Origin: Laedolimicola ammoniilytica
GTDB taxonomy: Bacteria; Bacillota; Clostridia; Lachnospirales; Lachnospiraceae
NCBI RefSeq assembly: GCF_025567165.1
Contig: NZ_JAOQKC010000008.1
Span: 97,221-161,220 of the forward strand
Direction: 5' to 3'
DNA: 64,000 bases
Shown: piece by piece, positions 34,748 through 43,593 of the stretch
Layout: every line of letters starts with the position of its first letter
Numbering within the stretch: position 1 is the stretch's first letter
Position numbers and translations under genes: made by a program
Notes under the pieces: model-generated
Databases searched by the model: none
What the model saw: the letters and a program-made list of their open reading frames with translations, nothing else
Told to the model about the DNA's origin: nothing

Positions 34748-35587
34748 GTGCGGAAAATGTATTGAAAGTAGAGAACATCACCATGCAGTTTGGCGGCGTC
34801 ATTGCCGTGGACAATATGAATCTGGAGATCAACAAGGGCGAAATCGTGTCCCTCATCGGCCCCAACGGAGCCGGTAAGACCACGGCCTTCAATGTGATCA
34901 CAGGCGTGTACGCGCCCAGCAACGGCGCCATTTACTATAAGGGCAATAAAATCGTCCAGAACCACCCCCAGGGCAAGATGAAGAAGCTGTACCGGGGCGA
35001 GAATCCGGCCATGTACGCGGGACAGCATGTGCTGGCGCCCACGCCGGATAAGATTACGAGACTTGGTATCGCCAGAACCTTCCAGAATATCCGTCTGTTC
35101 AAGAGCCAGACCGTATTCGACAATATCCTGATTGCCAAGCATATGCTGCGCACCAGCAATATCTTCACGGCCACCTTCCACCTGAACGGCAGGGAGGAGG
35201 CCAAGATGCGGGAGGAGACCGAACGGCTTCTGGAGATCGTGGGCCTGACTGATGTGAGAAATGAACTGGCGACCTCTCTGCCCTATGGCAAGCAGCGTCA
35301 TCTGGAGATCGCCCGTGCCCTGGCCACCAAGCCGGAGCTTCTGCTTCTGGACGAACCGGCGGCTGGTATGAACCCCCAGGAGACCCTGGAGCTGACGGAG
35401 TTTATTGACAAGATCCGCAGGCAGTTTGACCTGACGGTCTTTATGATTGAGCATCATATGGATCTGGTTATGGAGATTTCCGACCGCATCTACGTGCTGG
35501 ATTTTGGAAAGCCCATCGCGGAGGGTACCCCGGAGGAGATCCGGAACAATCCGAAGGTTATCGAAGCTTATCTGGGAGGTGCGGACG

Positions 35588-35595
<8 letters not shown>
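34744..35595 (+). CDS. livG: Branched-chain amino-acid ABC ATPase LivG
   Basis: 283 residues. Walker A is GPNGAGKTT and Walker B LLLLDEPAAGMNP. The signature region reads SLPYGKQRHLEIARAL, the modified LivG form rather than LSGGQ. The FNVITGVYAPSNG start and the ARTFQNIRLF Q-loop are characteristic. It energises transport with LivF, with which it overlaps by 8 bp. Confidence 0.95.
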
Positions 35596-36304
<709 letters not shown>

Positions 36305-36369
36305 AAAGGACGTTAAAAGGGATCATAAGCGTAAATTATAAATAATCATAATTTATAGAAAGAAATCCA

Positions 36370-36430
36370 TTTACTTTTTGAGAAAAACAAGGTATACTAA
36401 ACGTCGGTGCAGTGCGTCTGCACTGACGTT
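36370..36430 (+). promoter_or_regulatory. purA promoter and start-site hairpin
   Basis: TTTACT (36370-36375), 17-bp spacer, TATACT (36393-36398). AACGTCGGTGCAG/CTGCACTGACGTT (36400-36430) is a long palindrome at the expected start of the transcript. It could be an operator or a 5' stabilising stem. No PurR-type box was recognised. Confidence 0.6.
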
Positions 36431-36472
36431 ATTTAATTTTCAGTATTTAAACCTAATGGAGGGATACAAGCT

Positions 36473-37756
36473 ATGGTAAAAGCAATCGTAGGCGCCAACT
36501 GGGGTGACGAGGGAAAGGGCAAGATCACAGATATGCTTGCTCAGAAGTCTGACATCATCGTCCGTTTTCAGGGCGGTGCAAACGCAGGCCACACAATCGT
36601 AAACAATTACGGAAAGTTCGCGCTGCACAGCCTGCCGTCTGGTGTATTTTACAATCATACCACCAGCATCATTGGAAATGGAGTCGCACTGAATATTCCG
36701 GTTCTGTTCAACGAGATTCAGAGCATTGTGGAGAAGGGAGTTCCGACCCCGAAGATTCTCGTATCCGACCGTGCGCAGATTGTGATGTCTTATCATATCC
36801 TGTTTGACCAGTGCGAGGAGGAACGTCTGGGAGGCAAGGCCTTCGGTTCCACCAAGTCCGGTATCGCGCCCTTCTATTCTGATAAATACGCGAAGATTGG
36901 TTTCCAGGTCAGCGAGCTGTTCGCGGACGAAAAGTATCTTCGCGATAAGATCGCCAATGTATGCGTGAAGAAGAATGTGGTTCTGGAAAACCTGTATCAT
37001 AAGCCGGCTCTCGATGAGGACAAGCTCTATGAGGAACTGATGGAGTATAAGAAGATGGTAGAGCCGTACGTATGTGACGTATCCAAGTATCTGTGGGACG
37101 CGATCCACGAGGGCAAGAATATCCTGCTGGAGGGTCAGCTTGGTTCCATGAAGGATCCGGATCACGGCATTTACCCGATGGTTACCTCTTCCTCTACCCT
37201 GGCAGCTTACGGCGCCATCGGCGCAGGTATTCCGCCCTATGAGATTAAGGAAATCATCGTAGTCAGCAAGGCATACTCCAGTGCCGTAGGCGCAGGCGCG
37301 TTCGTCAGCGAGATTTTCGGCGACGAAGCGGACGAGCTGAGACGCAGAGGCGGCGACGGCGGAGAGTTCGGCGCAACCACAGGCCGACCCAGAAGAATGG
37401 GCTGGTATGACTGTGTGGCATCCAAGTACGGCTGCCGGATCCAAGGCGCTACCGGCGTAGCCTTCACCGTACTGGACGTACTGGGCTATCTGGATGAAAT
37501 TCCGGTCTGCACAGGCTACGAGATCGACGGAAAGGTTACTACCGACTTCCCGACTACTCACCTGCTTGAAAAGGCAAAGCCTGTATACGAGGTGCTGCCG
37601 GGCTGGAAATGCGACATCCGCGGCATCAAGAAATACGAGGATCTGCCGGAAAACTGCCGCAAGTACATCGAGTTTATCGAGAAGCACATCGAGTGCCCGA
37701 TCACCATGGTATCCAACGGACCGGGCCGCGACGACATCATTTTCCGGAATAAATAA
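36473..37756 (+). CDS. purA: Adenylosuccinate synthetase
   Basis: 427 residues. It joins IMP and aspartate with GTP, the first step from IMP to AMP. VGANWGDEGKGKITDMLA is the GTP-binding P-loop signature with the catalytic Asp. GGANAGHTIV carries the catalytic His. TGRPRRMGWYD and the C-terminal TMVSNGPGRDDII are conserved. GGAGGG precedes the ATG. It is followed 9 bp later by a HAD hydrolase gene, probably co-transcribed up to a strong terminator. Confidence 0.97.
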   Translation: MVKAIVGANWGDEGKGKITDMLAQKSDIIVRFQGGANAGHTIVNNYGKFALHSLPSGVFYNHTTSIIGNGVALNIPVLFNEIQSIVEKGVPTPKILVSDRAQIVMSYHILFDQCEEERLGGKAFGSTKSGIAPFYSDKYAKIGFQVSELFADEKYLRDKIANVCVKKNVVLENLYHKPALDEDKLYEELMEYKKMVEPYVCDVSKYLWDAIHEGKNILLEGQLGSMKDPDHGIYPMVTSSSTLAAYGAIGAGIPPYEIKEIIVVSKAYSSAVGAGAFVSEIFGDEADELRRRGGDGGEFGATTGRPRRMGWYDCVASKYGCRIQGATGVAFTVLDVLGYLDEIPVCTGYEIDGKVTTDFPTTHLLEKAKPVYEVLPGWKCDIRGIKKYEDLPENCRKYIEFIEKHIECPITMVSNGPGRDDIIFRNK

Positions 37757-37765
37757 GAGGAAACT

Positions 37766-38365
37766 ATGATAGATACAGTCATTTTTGACATTGGAAAGGT
37801 CCTGATGGGTTACAGCTGGGAAAAATATCTGCACAGCATCGTGGGTGAGGATAAGATTGCCTATGCGACTCTGGAGCAGGCCATTTTCCTGAGCCCCTGC
37901 TGGGAAGAGCATGACAAGGGCCTGATGACCGAGGAAGAAGAGCTCTGGGATTTTATCTCCAATGCGCCGGACTACGAGCCGGAGATTCGCGCTGTATATG
38001 AAAATCTGGGACAGTGTACCTGGCCCTATGATTACGCGGACGCCTGGGTGAAGGAGTTGAAGGACAAGGGGCTTAAGGTCTATGCCCTGTCCAACTGGCC
38101 GAAGCACATCTACGACCAGCGAAGGCACGTGATGACCTTCCTGGACCAGATGGACGGCTGCGATATGTCCTATCGGACCCACAGCAACAAGCCCGATCCG
38201 GAGGCCTTTACCGGTCTTTTCGAGCACTTCGGTATCGACCCGGAGAAAGCCGTATTCATCGACGACAACGCGGACAATATCGAAGCGGCGAAGAAGCTTG
38301 GGCTTCACGCTATCCGCTTTGCGTCTTATGAGCAGGCGAAGGAAGAATTGAATCAACTGTTATAA
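37766..38365 (+). CDS. HAD-superfamily phosphatase, YihX-like
   Basis: 199 residues. The first motif is VIFDIGKVLMGY, in which Gly replaces the second Asp, as in the YihX/epoxide-hydrolase-N group. ALSNWPKHIY is motif 2 (Ser). HSNKPDPEAF supplies the motif-3 Lys. FIDDNADNIEAAKKLG is motif 4 with the Asp pair. It is likely a small-molecule phosphatase (sugar phosphate or nucleotide). Position after purA hints at nucleotides, but substrate is unknown. Confidence 0.88.
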   Translation: MIDTVIFDIGKVLMGYSWEKYLHSIVGEDKIAYATLEQAIFLSPCWEEHDKGLMTEEEELWDFISNAPDYEPEIRAVYENLGQCTWPYDYADAWVKELKDKGLKVYALSNWPKHIYDQRRHVMTFLDQMDGCDMSYRTHSNKPDPEAFTGLFEHFGIDPEKAVFIDDNADNIEAAKKLGLHAIRFASYEQAKEELNQLL

Positions 38366-38415
38366 CATACAAAAACCCTGCGGTTTCATGATAGAAGCCG
38401 CAGGGTTTTTGTATG
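38366..38415. terminator. Strong intrinsic terminator after the purA operon
   Basis: An 18-bp perfect inverted repeat (38366-38383 and 38398-38415) with core ACCCTGCGG/CCGCAGGGT and flanking A and T runs, so it can act in both directions. Confidence 0.93.
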
Positions 38416-38434
38416 TTTTCTCATTTTTACGCAC

Positions 38435-38461
38435 AAAAAAAACCCGTGAAACACGGGTTTT
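38435..38461 (-). terminator. Terminator of tRNA-Thr(GGU)
   Basis: On the minus strand AAACCCGTG pairs with CACGGGTTT (38440-38460), followed by a run of T. Confidence 0.9.
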
Positions 38462-38465
38462 AAAA

Positions 38466-38538
38466 AGCTGCTGACGGGAATCGGACCCGTGACCTCCGCA
38501 CTACCAATGCGACGCTCTACCGACTGAGCCACAGCAGC
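38466..38538 (-). tRNA. tRNA-Thr (anticodon GGU)
   Basis: A 73-nt minus-strand cloverleaf. The acceptor GCTGCTG (38538-38532) pairs with CAGCAGC (38473-38467). D-arm GGCTCAGTCGGTAGAGC, anticodon stem TCGCA/TGCGG with loop TTGGTAG (anticodon GGT), T-arm CGGGTCCGATTCCCG. CCA is not encoded. It is the second Thr isoacceptor in the window. Confidence 0.96.
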
Positions 38539-38565
38539 GTTTTTATGTCTTGCGCAACGCGCTAG

Positions 38566-38597
38566 ATTATAGTACCATCACTTTTAGAAAATGTCAA
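38566..38597 (-). promoter_or_regulatory. Promoter of tRNA-Thr(GGU)
   Basis: On the minus strand TTGACA (38597-38592) precedes TACTAT at 17 bp (38574-38569), overlapping a TATAAT at 20 bp. The rest of 38598-38736 is AT-rich leader of the next plus-strand gene. Confidence 0.65.
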
Positions 38598-38736
38598 GCG
38601 TTAAAATGAAATTTTTTAAAAAAATTTTTTGAGGCAGTTTTTGGACGGTTTTTGGGCATTTTGACGAAAAAAGACTTCCCAGATAAAGGAATGGCGTGTT
38701 ATAATCGAACCAATGAAACCACGGAGGTGTAGTAGT

Positions 38737-39825
38737 ATGATTTCTCATCAGGTGATACAGTCGAGTCTGGAGGAGCTGCGGGGCATAACAAGAATTGATC
38801 TCTGCGTGCTGGAGACGGATGGAAGCCAGGTCGCGTCCACCTTTGACGCGTCAGGCATAACCCAGGAGATGGCCAGGAGCTTTGTGCAGTCTCCGGCGGA
38901 AGGGCAGAACCTTCAGGGCTGCCATTTTTTCAAAGTCTATGATGAGGGAATCCTTGCATACATCCTGATTGCCAAAGGCAGCGGCGACGATGCCTATATG
39001 ATAGGCAAGGTGGCGGTCAGTGAGCTGCAAAACCTGATCGTGGCTTACAAGGAGCGGTTCGACCGTAATAACTTCATCCAGAACCTGCTGCTGGATAACC
39101 TGCTGCTGGTGGATATCTATAGTCAGGCCAAGAAGCTGCATATCGAGACCGAGGCCATGCGGGTGGTATATCTGATTGAGACCCGTGACGAGAAAGACGT
39201 CATGGCCCTGGAGGCCGTGCGGAGCGTCTTCGCCCCCAAGTCCCAGGATATCATTACCGCAGTCGATCAGAAAAATATCGTGGTAGTCAAGGCTGTGGGA
39301 GAGGGAGATACTTATGAGACCCTGGACGAGGTGGCTGTGATGCTGGCCAGCATGCTGAACGGCGACGGCAATGCCTCCCGCAGCCGGGTGGCCTATGGAA
39401 CCATCGTCAGCCAGATCCGTGATTTGTCCAAGTCCTATAAGGAAGCCAAGATGGCCCTGGAGGTGGGCAAGATCTTCTACCCGGAAGCCACCGTGAACGC
39501 GTACCATACCCTGGGCATCGGCCGCCTGATTTACCAGCTGCCTCAGCCCCTGTGCGAGATGTTCATGAGCGAGGTATTCAAGGAGAATACGCCGGATACC
39601 TTCGATGAGGAGACCTTATCCACCATTGAAAAATTCTTTGAAAATAATCTGAATGTGTCCGAGACGGCCCGCCAGCTCTTCGTGCACCGCAATACCTTGG
39701 TGTACCGGCTGGAGAAGCTTCAGAAGACCACCGGACTGGATATCCGGGTATTTGAGGACGCGCTGACCTTTAAGATTGCATTGATGGTAGCCAGCTACAT
39801 GAGATATCTGGAACAGGAACAGTAG
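38737..39825 (+). CDS. PucR/CdaR-type transcription regulator
   Basis: 362 residues from the ATG at 38737, which follows GGAGGTG. The N-terminal ~130 residues resemble a sugar-diacid-recognition domain (SSLEELRGITRIDLCVLE). A central GGDEF-like middle region follows. The C-terminal PucR helix-turn-helix is clear: FENNLNVSETARQLFVHRN, then TLVYRLEKLQKTTGLDIR. This family controls purine, sugar-acid or amino-acid catabolism. No target gene is adjacent, so the ligand is unknown. A terminator follows. Confidence 0.88.
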   Translation: MISHQVIQSSLEELRGITRIDLCVLETDGSQVASTFDASGITQEMARSFVQSPAEGQNLQGCHFFKVYDEGILAYILIAKGSGDDAYMIGKVAVSELQNLIVAYKERFDRNNFIQNLLLDNLLLVDIYSQAKKLHIETEAMRVVYLIETRDEKDVMALEAVRSVFAPKSQDIITAVDQKNIVVVKAVGEGDTYETLDEVAVMLASMLNGDGNASRSRVAYGTIVSQIRDLSKSYKEAKMALEVGKIFYPEATVNAYHTLGIGRLIYQLPQPLCEMFMSEVFKENTPDTFDEETLSTIEKFFENNLNVSETARQLFVHRNTLVYRLEKLQKTTGLDIRVFEDALTFKIALMVASYMRYLEQEQ

Positions 39826-39833
39826 AAAAAAAG

Positions 39834-39868
39834 AATCCCGGAGCCGATGAGATACGGCTCCGGGATTT
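39834..39868. terminator. Bidirectional terminator
   Basis: AATCCCGGAGCCG (39834-39846) pairs perfectly with CGGCTCCGGGATT (39855-39867), between convergent genes, with A and T runs outside. Confidence 0.88.
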
Positions 39869-39884
39869 TGTATTCCTGGTGTTC

Positions 39885-40499
39885 TTATTTTTTCTTATCG
39901 TGCTTCAGATCCGGCTTCGGCAGCTGATCCACCAGCTTCTCGATGACCGTCTTCTTCATATAGACATCGAAGCTCAGCAGACAGATAAAGGAGAACAGCT
40001 GAAGAAACTCCTTATCCTCCTCGTCCACATCGGTGAAAGTGCCCTCTGAAACCCGGTACTTCTGAATCAAATCTTCTTTCAGTGCTTCGATCTGCCCTTT
40101 TTCCAGACAGAAGACCTCGTCGTAAATGCGATCCAGCTGGAACGCGTGGTCCGTATGGAAGTACTTTTCCGTCAGCGGGGTCAGAAGGCTCTGGATATCG
40201 CTGATGGAAAGGATGTTTTTAAAATAATAGATAAAAATCAGGAGCAGCATATGCTCTCTGGAATACTTCTTTTTCTCAGGCGGAGGAAGCAGACGGTTCT
40301 TCGCGTAATTATTGATCATCGTCTTGGTCAGAATCTTGTCGTCCTCGTACCGCTTGGAGCTCTTAAGCTGGCTGTCCATGAAGGTAGTCACCTGATCCAT
40401 GTAAAGATCGATGCCGGGGACGTCTTCGGGATGGATATAGTCGATCCGATCCAGGCTTTCCAGAATGCTCTCCAGGAGATTTTGGCTGTCTATTGTCAT
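39885..40499 (-). CDS. DUF1836 protein, probable regulator
   Basis: 204 residues from the ATG at 40499, set by GAGGTGAT. The longer frame upstream has no ribosome-binding site and crosses the promoter. DUF1836 proteins carry a MerR-like HTH, here KTMINNYAKNRLLPPPEKKK followed by YSREHMLLLIFIYYFKNILS. The acidic C-terminal half ends in KHDKKK. It is divergent from the pspA operon, with promoters about 60 bp apart, so it may regulate itself or that stress operon. That link is inference. Confidence 0.8.
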   Translation of the reverse strand: MTIDSQNLLESILESLDRIDYIHPEDVPGIDLYMDQVTTFMDSQLKSSKRYEDDKILTKTMINNYAKNRLLPPPEKKKYSREHMLLLIFIYYFKNILSISDIQSLLTPLTEKYFHTDHAFQLDRIYDEVFCLEKGQIEALKEDLIQKYRVSEGTFTDVDEEDKEFLQLFSFICLLSFDVYMKKTVIEKLVDQLPKPDLKHDKKK

Positions 40500-40518
40500 G
40501 GGTATCACCTCGGAATCT

Positions 40519-40547
40519 ATTATATAGTATTCAAAACTATATGACAA
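40519..40547 (-). promoter_or_regulatory. Promoter of the DUF1836 gene
   Basis: On the minus strand TTGTCA (40547-40542), 17-bp spacer, TATAAT (40524-40519). ATAGT/ACTAT (40524-40540) forms a palindrome in the spacer. Confidence 0.7.
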
Positions 40548-40589
40548 GGGGTAAATATTTAAAGTTTTGTTAAGATATGCGAAAAAGGA

Positions 40590-40672
40590 ATGACAGAGGA
40601 CGAAATTTGTAATATAATAGGAATTACTAAGGGGCAGACAGACTGTTACTCTTTTCATTCATCAGTCTCTGC
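40590..40672 (+). promoter_or_regulatory. pspA promoter and leader hairpin
   Basis: ATGACA (40590-40595), 17-bp spacer, TATAAT (40613-40618). A leader stem GCAGACAGACTG/CAGTCTCTGC (40634-40672) ends 4 nt before the AAGGAGG site. Confidence 0.65.
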
Positions 40673-40686
40673 AGAAGGAGGACAAA

Positions 40687-41367
40687 ATGGCTAACATTTT
40701 AAAAAGATTTGGGGACATCATGTCGGCAAACATCAACGCGTTGCTGGACAAGGCAGAGGATCCGGAGAAAATGATCGATCAGTATCTGCGTGAGATTGAA
40801 AGTGATCTGGGCAAAGTGAAGGCTGAGACAGCAGCTGTGATGGCAGCTGAGACCAAGGCCAAGAGAGAGCTGGACGAGTGCGCTGCAGAAGCAGAAAAGA
40901 TGCAGAAGTATGCGGAGAAGGCCCTTCTCGCAGGCAATGAGAGCGACGCGCGCCAGTTCCTGGAGAAAAAGGCAGACCTGACCAAGAAGCAGGAGAGTCT
41001 GCAGAAGTCCTACGAGGCAGCGGCAGCGAACGCAGCCCAGATGAAGGAGATGCACGACAAGCTGGTGAAGGATATGGAGAACCTGCAGTCCAAGCGCGAC
41101 GCCATCAAGACCAAGGTAGCCGTAGCCAAGACCCAGGAGAAGCTGAACAAGATCGGCTCCAGCGTGGCAGGCGCAGGCGACGCTATGGCAGCCTTTGACA
41201 GAATGGAAGCGAAGGCAGACAAGATGCTGGATGAGGCCAATGCACTGTCCGAGCTGAACAAGCAGGAGGGCGGCATCGACGACCTGACCAAGAAGTATGA
41301 CAGCGCGGCGAGTACATCCGACGTGGACGACGAGCTGGCGGCTCTGAAAGCAAAGATGGGATTATAA
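40687..41367 (+). CDS. pspA: PspA/IM30 family phage-shock protein
   Basis: 226 residues, almost wholly helical coiled coil. The N-terminal amphipathic helix ANILKRFGDIMSANINALLD and EDPEKMIDQYLREIESDLGK are the PspA/Vipp1 signatures. The family forms ESCRT-III-like rings that stabilise stressed membranes. AAGGAGG precedes the ATG. It leads an operon with a zinc-ribbon membrane protein and an SPFH protein, as in the Bacillus ydjFGHI cluster. Confidence 0.95.
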   Translation: MANILKRFGDIMSANINALLDKAEDPEKMIDQYLREIESDLGKVKAETAAVMAAETKAKRELDECAAEAEKMQKYAEKALLAGNESDARQFLEKKADLTKKQESLQKSYEAAAANAAQMKEMHDKLVKDMENLQSKRDAIKTKVAVAKTQEKLNKIGSSVAGAGDAMAAFDRMEAKADKMLDEANALSELNKQEGGIDDLTKKYDSAASTSDVDDELAALKAKMGL

Positions 41368-41373
41368 GCGAAC

Positions 41374-42576
41374 ATGGATCATAAAATCTATTATTGTGAG
41401 AATTGCGGCGGCGTTATGGAATTTGACGCCGCCTCTCAGAGTCTCAAGTGTCCCAACTGTGGCACGGAGACGAAGATAAAGAACGAAAAAAAGAAGATTG
41501 TGGAGCACAGCCTGACCCGCCATGCCATGAAGACTATTAAGGCCACGGAGAAGAAGAGCCAGACCATGATCTGCAAGGGCTGCGGCGCGAAGATCGAGGT
41601 GGCTGCCACCAGCACCGCCACCAGCTGTCCCTACTGCGGTTCCAAGTATGTACTGGCGGATAAGCAGGAGGACGCCATCATTCCCGACGGCGTACTGCCC
41701 TTCCAGATTGACCGGAACCGGGTGGGCGAGCTGTTCCGCAAGTGGCTGAAGGGCCGCTGGATGGCTCCGGGCGAGCTGAAGCACCTGTATCAGCAGGAAA
41801 AGCTGCAGGGCGTCTATCTGCCCTACTGGACCTTCGACGCGAAAGCGGATGCCCATTATACAGCCCAGGGCGGACGCAGGCGCACCGTGACGAAGAAAGG
41901 ACCTGATGGCAAGACCGTGCAGGAGACCGTGGTGGACTGGTTCCCCACCTCCGGCAGCATCCGGCATTTCTTTGACGACGTGCTGATTGCGGCGTCCAGG
42001 AGCCTGAAGCAGAACCTGCTGGAGCGGGTGGGCAGCTTTGGCCTGAACCAGGTGGCTTCCTATTCGCCGGAATATTTCTCCGGTTACAACGCGGAAGTGT
42101 ACACCGTCGATCTGGACGACGCCCATACAGAGGCCAGACGGCATATGGATTACAACCTGGAGGAAATGGCCCGTCAGGATGTACTGCGTCATTACGACGA
42201 GGTGCGTGCGGTCAGCGTGCATGCCAACTACAGCGACGAGACCTACAAGCATGTGATGCTGCCGGTCTACGCGACGGCCTATACCTACAAGGGAAAGAAA
42301 TATCACGTTCTGATCAACGGTCAGAGCGGCAGAGTAGAGGGCGATTATCCGAAGAGCCCGGCGAAAATCATCGCCATTATCCTGGGCATTCTGGCTATTA
42401 TGTTCCTGATTTACCTGTTTGGCACAAGCAGCGACGCAGCTTACATTTACGAGACGGGTATGGTATCAGAGCAGTTTGTGACGGCGGAAGCCTTCGGAGG
42501 ACAGAATATTACCTTACAGGATGAAAATGAGGAGGCAGTAACATGGGATTATTTAGCGGACAGTTTGCCAATGTAG
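41374..42576 (+). CDS. Zinc-ribbon membrane protein (YdjG-like)
   Basis: 400 residues. Two N-terminal zinc ribbons (YYCENCGGVMEF...CPNCGTE, then ICKGCGAKIEV...CPYCGSKY) are followed by a ~220-residue soluble region (QGVYLPYWTFDAKADAHYTA). One membrane helix lies near residue 330-348 (IIAIILGILAIMFLIYLFG). It starts 6 bp after pspA without a strong ribosome-binding site, so coupling is likely. In Bacillus, YdjG helps recruit PspA to the membrane. The same role is inferred here. Confidence 0.82.
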   Translation: MDHKIYYCENCGGVMEFDAASQSLKCPNCGTETKIKNEKKKIVEHSLTRHAMKTIKATEKKSQTMICKGCGAKIEVAATSTATSCPYCGSKYVLADKQEDAIIPDGVLPFQIDRNRVGELFRKWLKGRWMAPGELKHLYQQEKLQGVYLPYWTFDAKADAHYTAQGGRRRTVTKKGPDGKTVQETVVDWFPTSGSIRHFFDDVLIAASRSLKQNLLERVGSFGLNQVASYSPEYFSGYNAEVYTVDLDDAHTEARRHMDYNLEEMARQDVLRHYDEVRAVSVHANYSDETYKHVMLPVYATAYTYKGKKYHVLINGQSGRVEGDYPKSPAKIIAIILGILAIMFLIYLFGTSSDAAYIYETGMVSEQFVTAEAFGGQNITLQDENEEAVTWDYLADSLPM

Positions 42577-43529
42577 TAGAATGGCAGGAATACCGGGACG
42601 ATATGCTCTTCTGGAAATGGAGCAATAAGGAGATTAAGAAAGGAAGCCGACTGATTATCCGTCCGGGCCAGGACGCGATTTTCCTGTACAACGGCAAGGT
42701 AGAGGGGATCTTCCGGGACGAGGGAAGCTACGATATCGAATCGGCGATCATTCCCTTCCTGTCCACTCTGAAGGGTTTTAAATTCGGCTTCAACAGCGGC
42801 CTTCGCGCGGAGGTGCTGTTTATCAATACCAAAGAAGTTCTGGTGAAATGGGGAACCAAGAATCCGGTTCTGATTCCGGCGCCGGGTCTTCCGGGCGGCA
42901 TGCCTATCCGCGCTTTCGGAACTTTCACGTGCAAGGTGGCGGATTATGATGCCCTTATCGAAAAGGTGGCGGGCATCAAGCAGCAGTATTCTGTAGAGGA
43001 TGTGCGGGAGCGCATCATCAGTATGCTGGATCAGCTTCTGATGAAATGGATCGCAAAAGAGGGCAAGGACATGTTCAATCTTCAGGTGAACGCGGACGCT
43101 ATCGGCCGTGGTATTCGGGAGGATCTGGACATGGAGATGAGCAAGATCGGTATCAGTATCGCAAGCTTTGCCATTTCCAGCTTCAATTATCCGGAATCCG
43201 TTCAGAAGATGGCTGAGAAGGCAGCGGCCCAGAGCATGATCGGCGACGTGGGACGCTTCCAGCAGGTGGCCATGGGTGAGGCAATGGCCAAAGGCAATGG
43301 CGGCGGAACGGCTTCTGATATGGCAGGCATGGCCATGGGGATGGCCATGGGCCAGCAGATGGCAGCCCAGATGGCCCAGGCCATGAACGGCGGCGCGCAG
43401 ACAGCCGGTACGGCTGCCGGAACAGGCGCGCCTGCAGGCGGCGGAGCAGCTCCGAATTTCTGCCCCAACTGCGGTACGAAGACGAACGGAGCAAACTTCT
43501 GCCCCAATTGTGGACAGAAGCTGGTATAA
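42543..43529 (+). CDS. SPFH-domain protein with C-terminal zinc ribbon (YdjI-like)
   Basis: 328 residues. It overlaps the previous gene by 34 bp and has GAGGAG 8 nt before the ATG. The N-terminus MGLFSGQFANVVEWQEYRDD matches the virion-core/YdjI SPFH group. A long helical stretch is followed by a Gly/Ala/Met-rich linker (about 230-300). The C-terminus has two CxxC pairs (FCPNCGTKTNGANFCPNCGQ). SPFH proteins organise membrane microdomains. Here it completes the PspA membrane-stress operon. Confidence 0.88.
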   Translation: MGLFSGQFANVVEWQEYRDDMLFWKWSNKEIKKGSRLIIRPGQDAIFLYNGKVEGIFRDEGSYDIESAIIPFLSTLKGFKFGFNSGLRAEVLFINTKEVLVKWGTKNPVLIPAPGLPGGMPIRAFGTFTCKVADYDALIEKVAGIKQQYSVEDVRERIISMLDQLLMKWIAKEGKDMFNLQVNADAIGRGIREDLDMEMSKIGISIASFAISSFNYPESVQKMAEKAAAQSMIGDVGRFQQVAMGEAMAKGNGGGTASDMAGMAMGMAMGQQMAAQMAQAMNGGAQTAGTAAGTGAPAGGGAAPNFCPNCGTKTNGANFCPNCGQKLV

Positions 43530-43593
43530 GAGGGAAAAAGGACCGAACAGGTACTGAACCCGTAAGAGACATTTTGAGGGAGACAAAAGAGCT

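Noticed and set aside
36440..38356. 638-residue minus-strand frame opposite purA and the HAD gene
   Set aside because: Strong PurA and HAD motifs on the plus strand, with promoter and terminator. The opposite frame is a codon-bias shadow.
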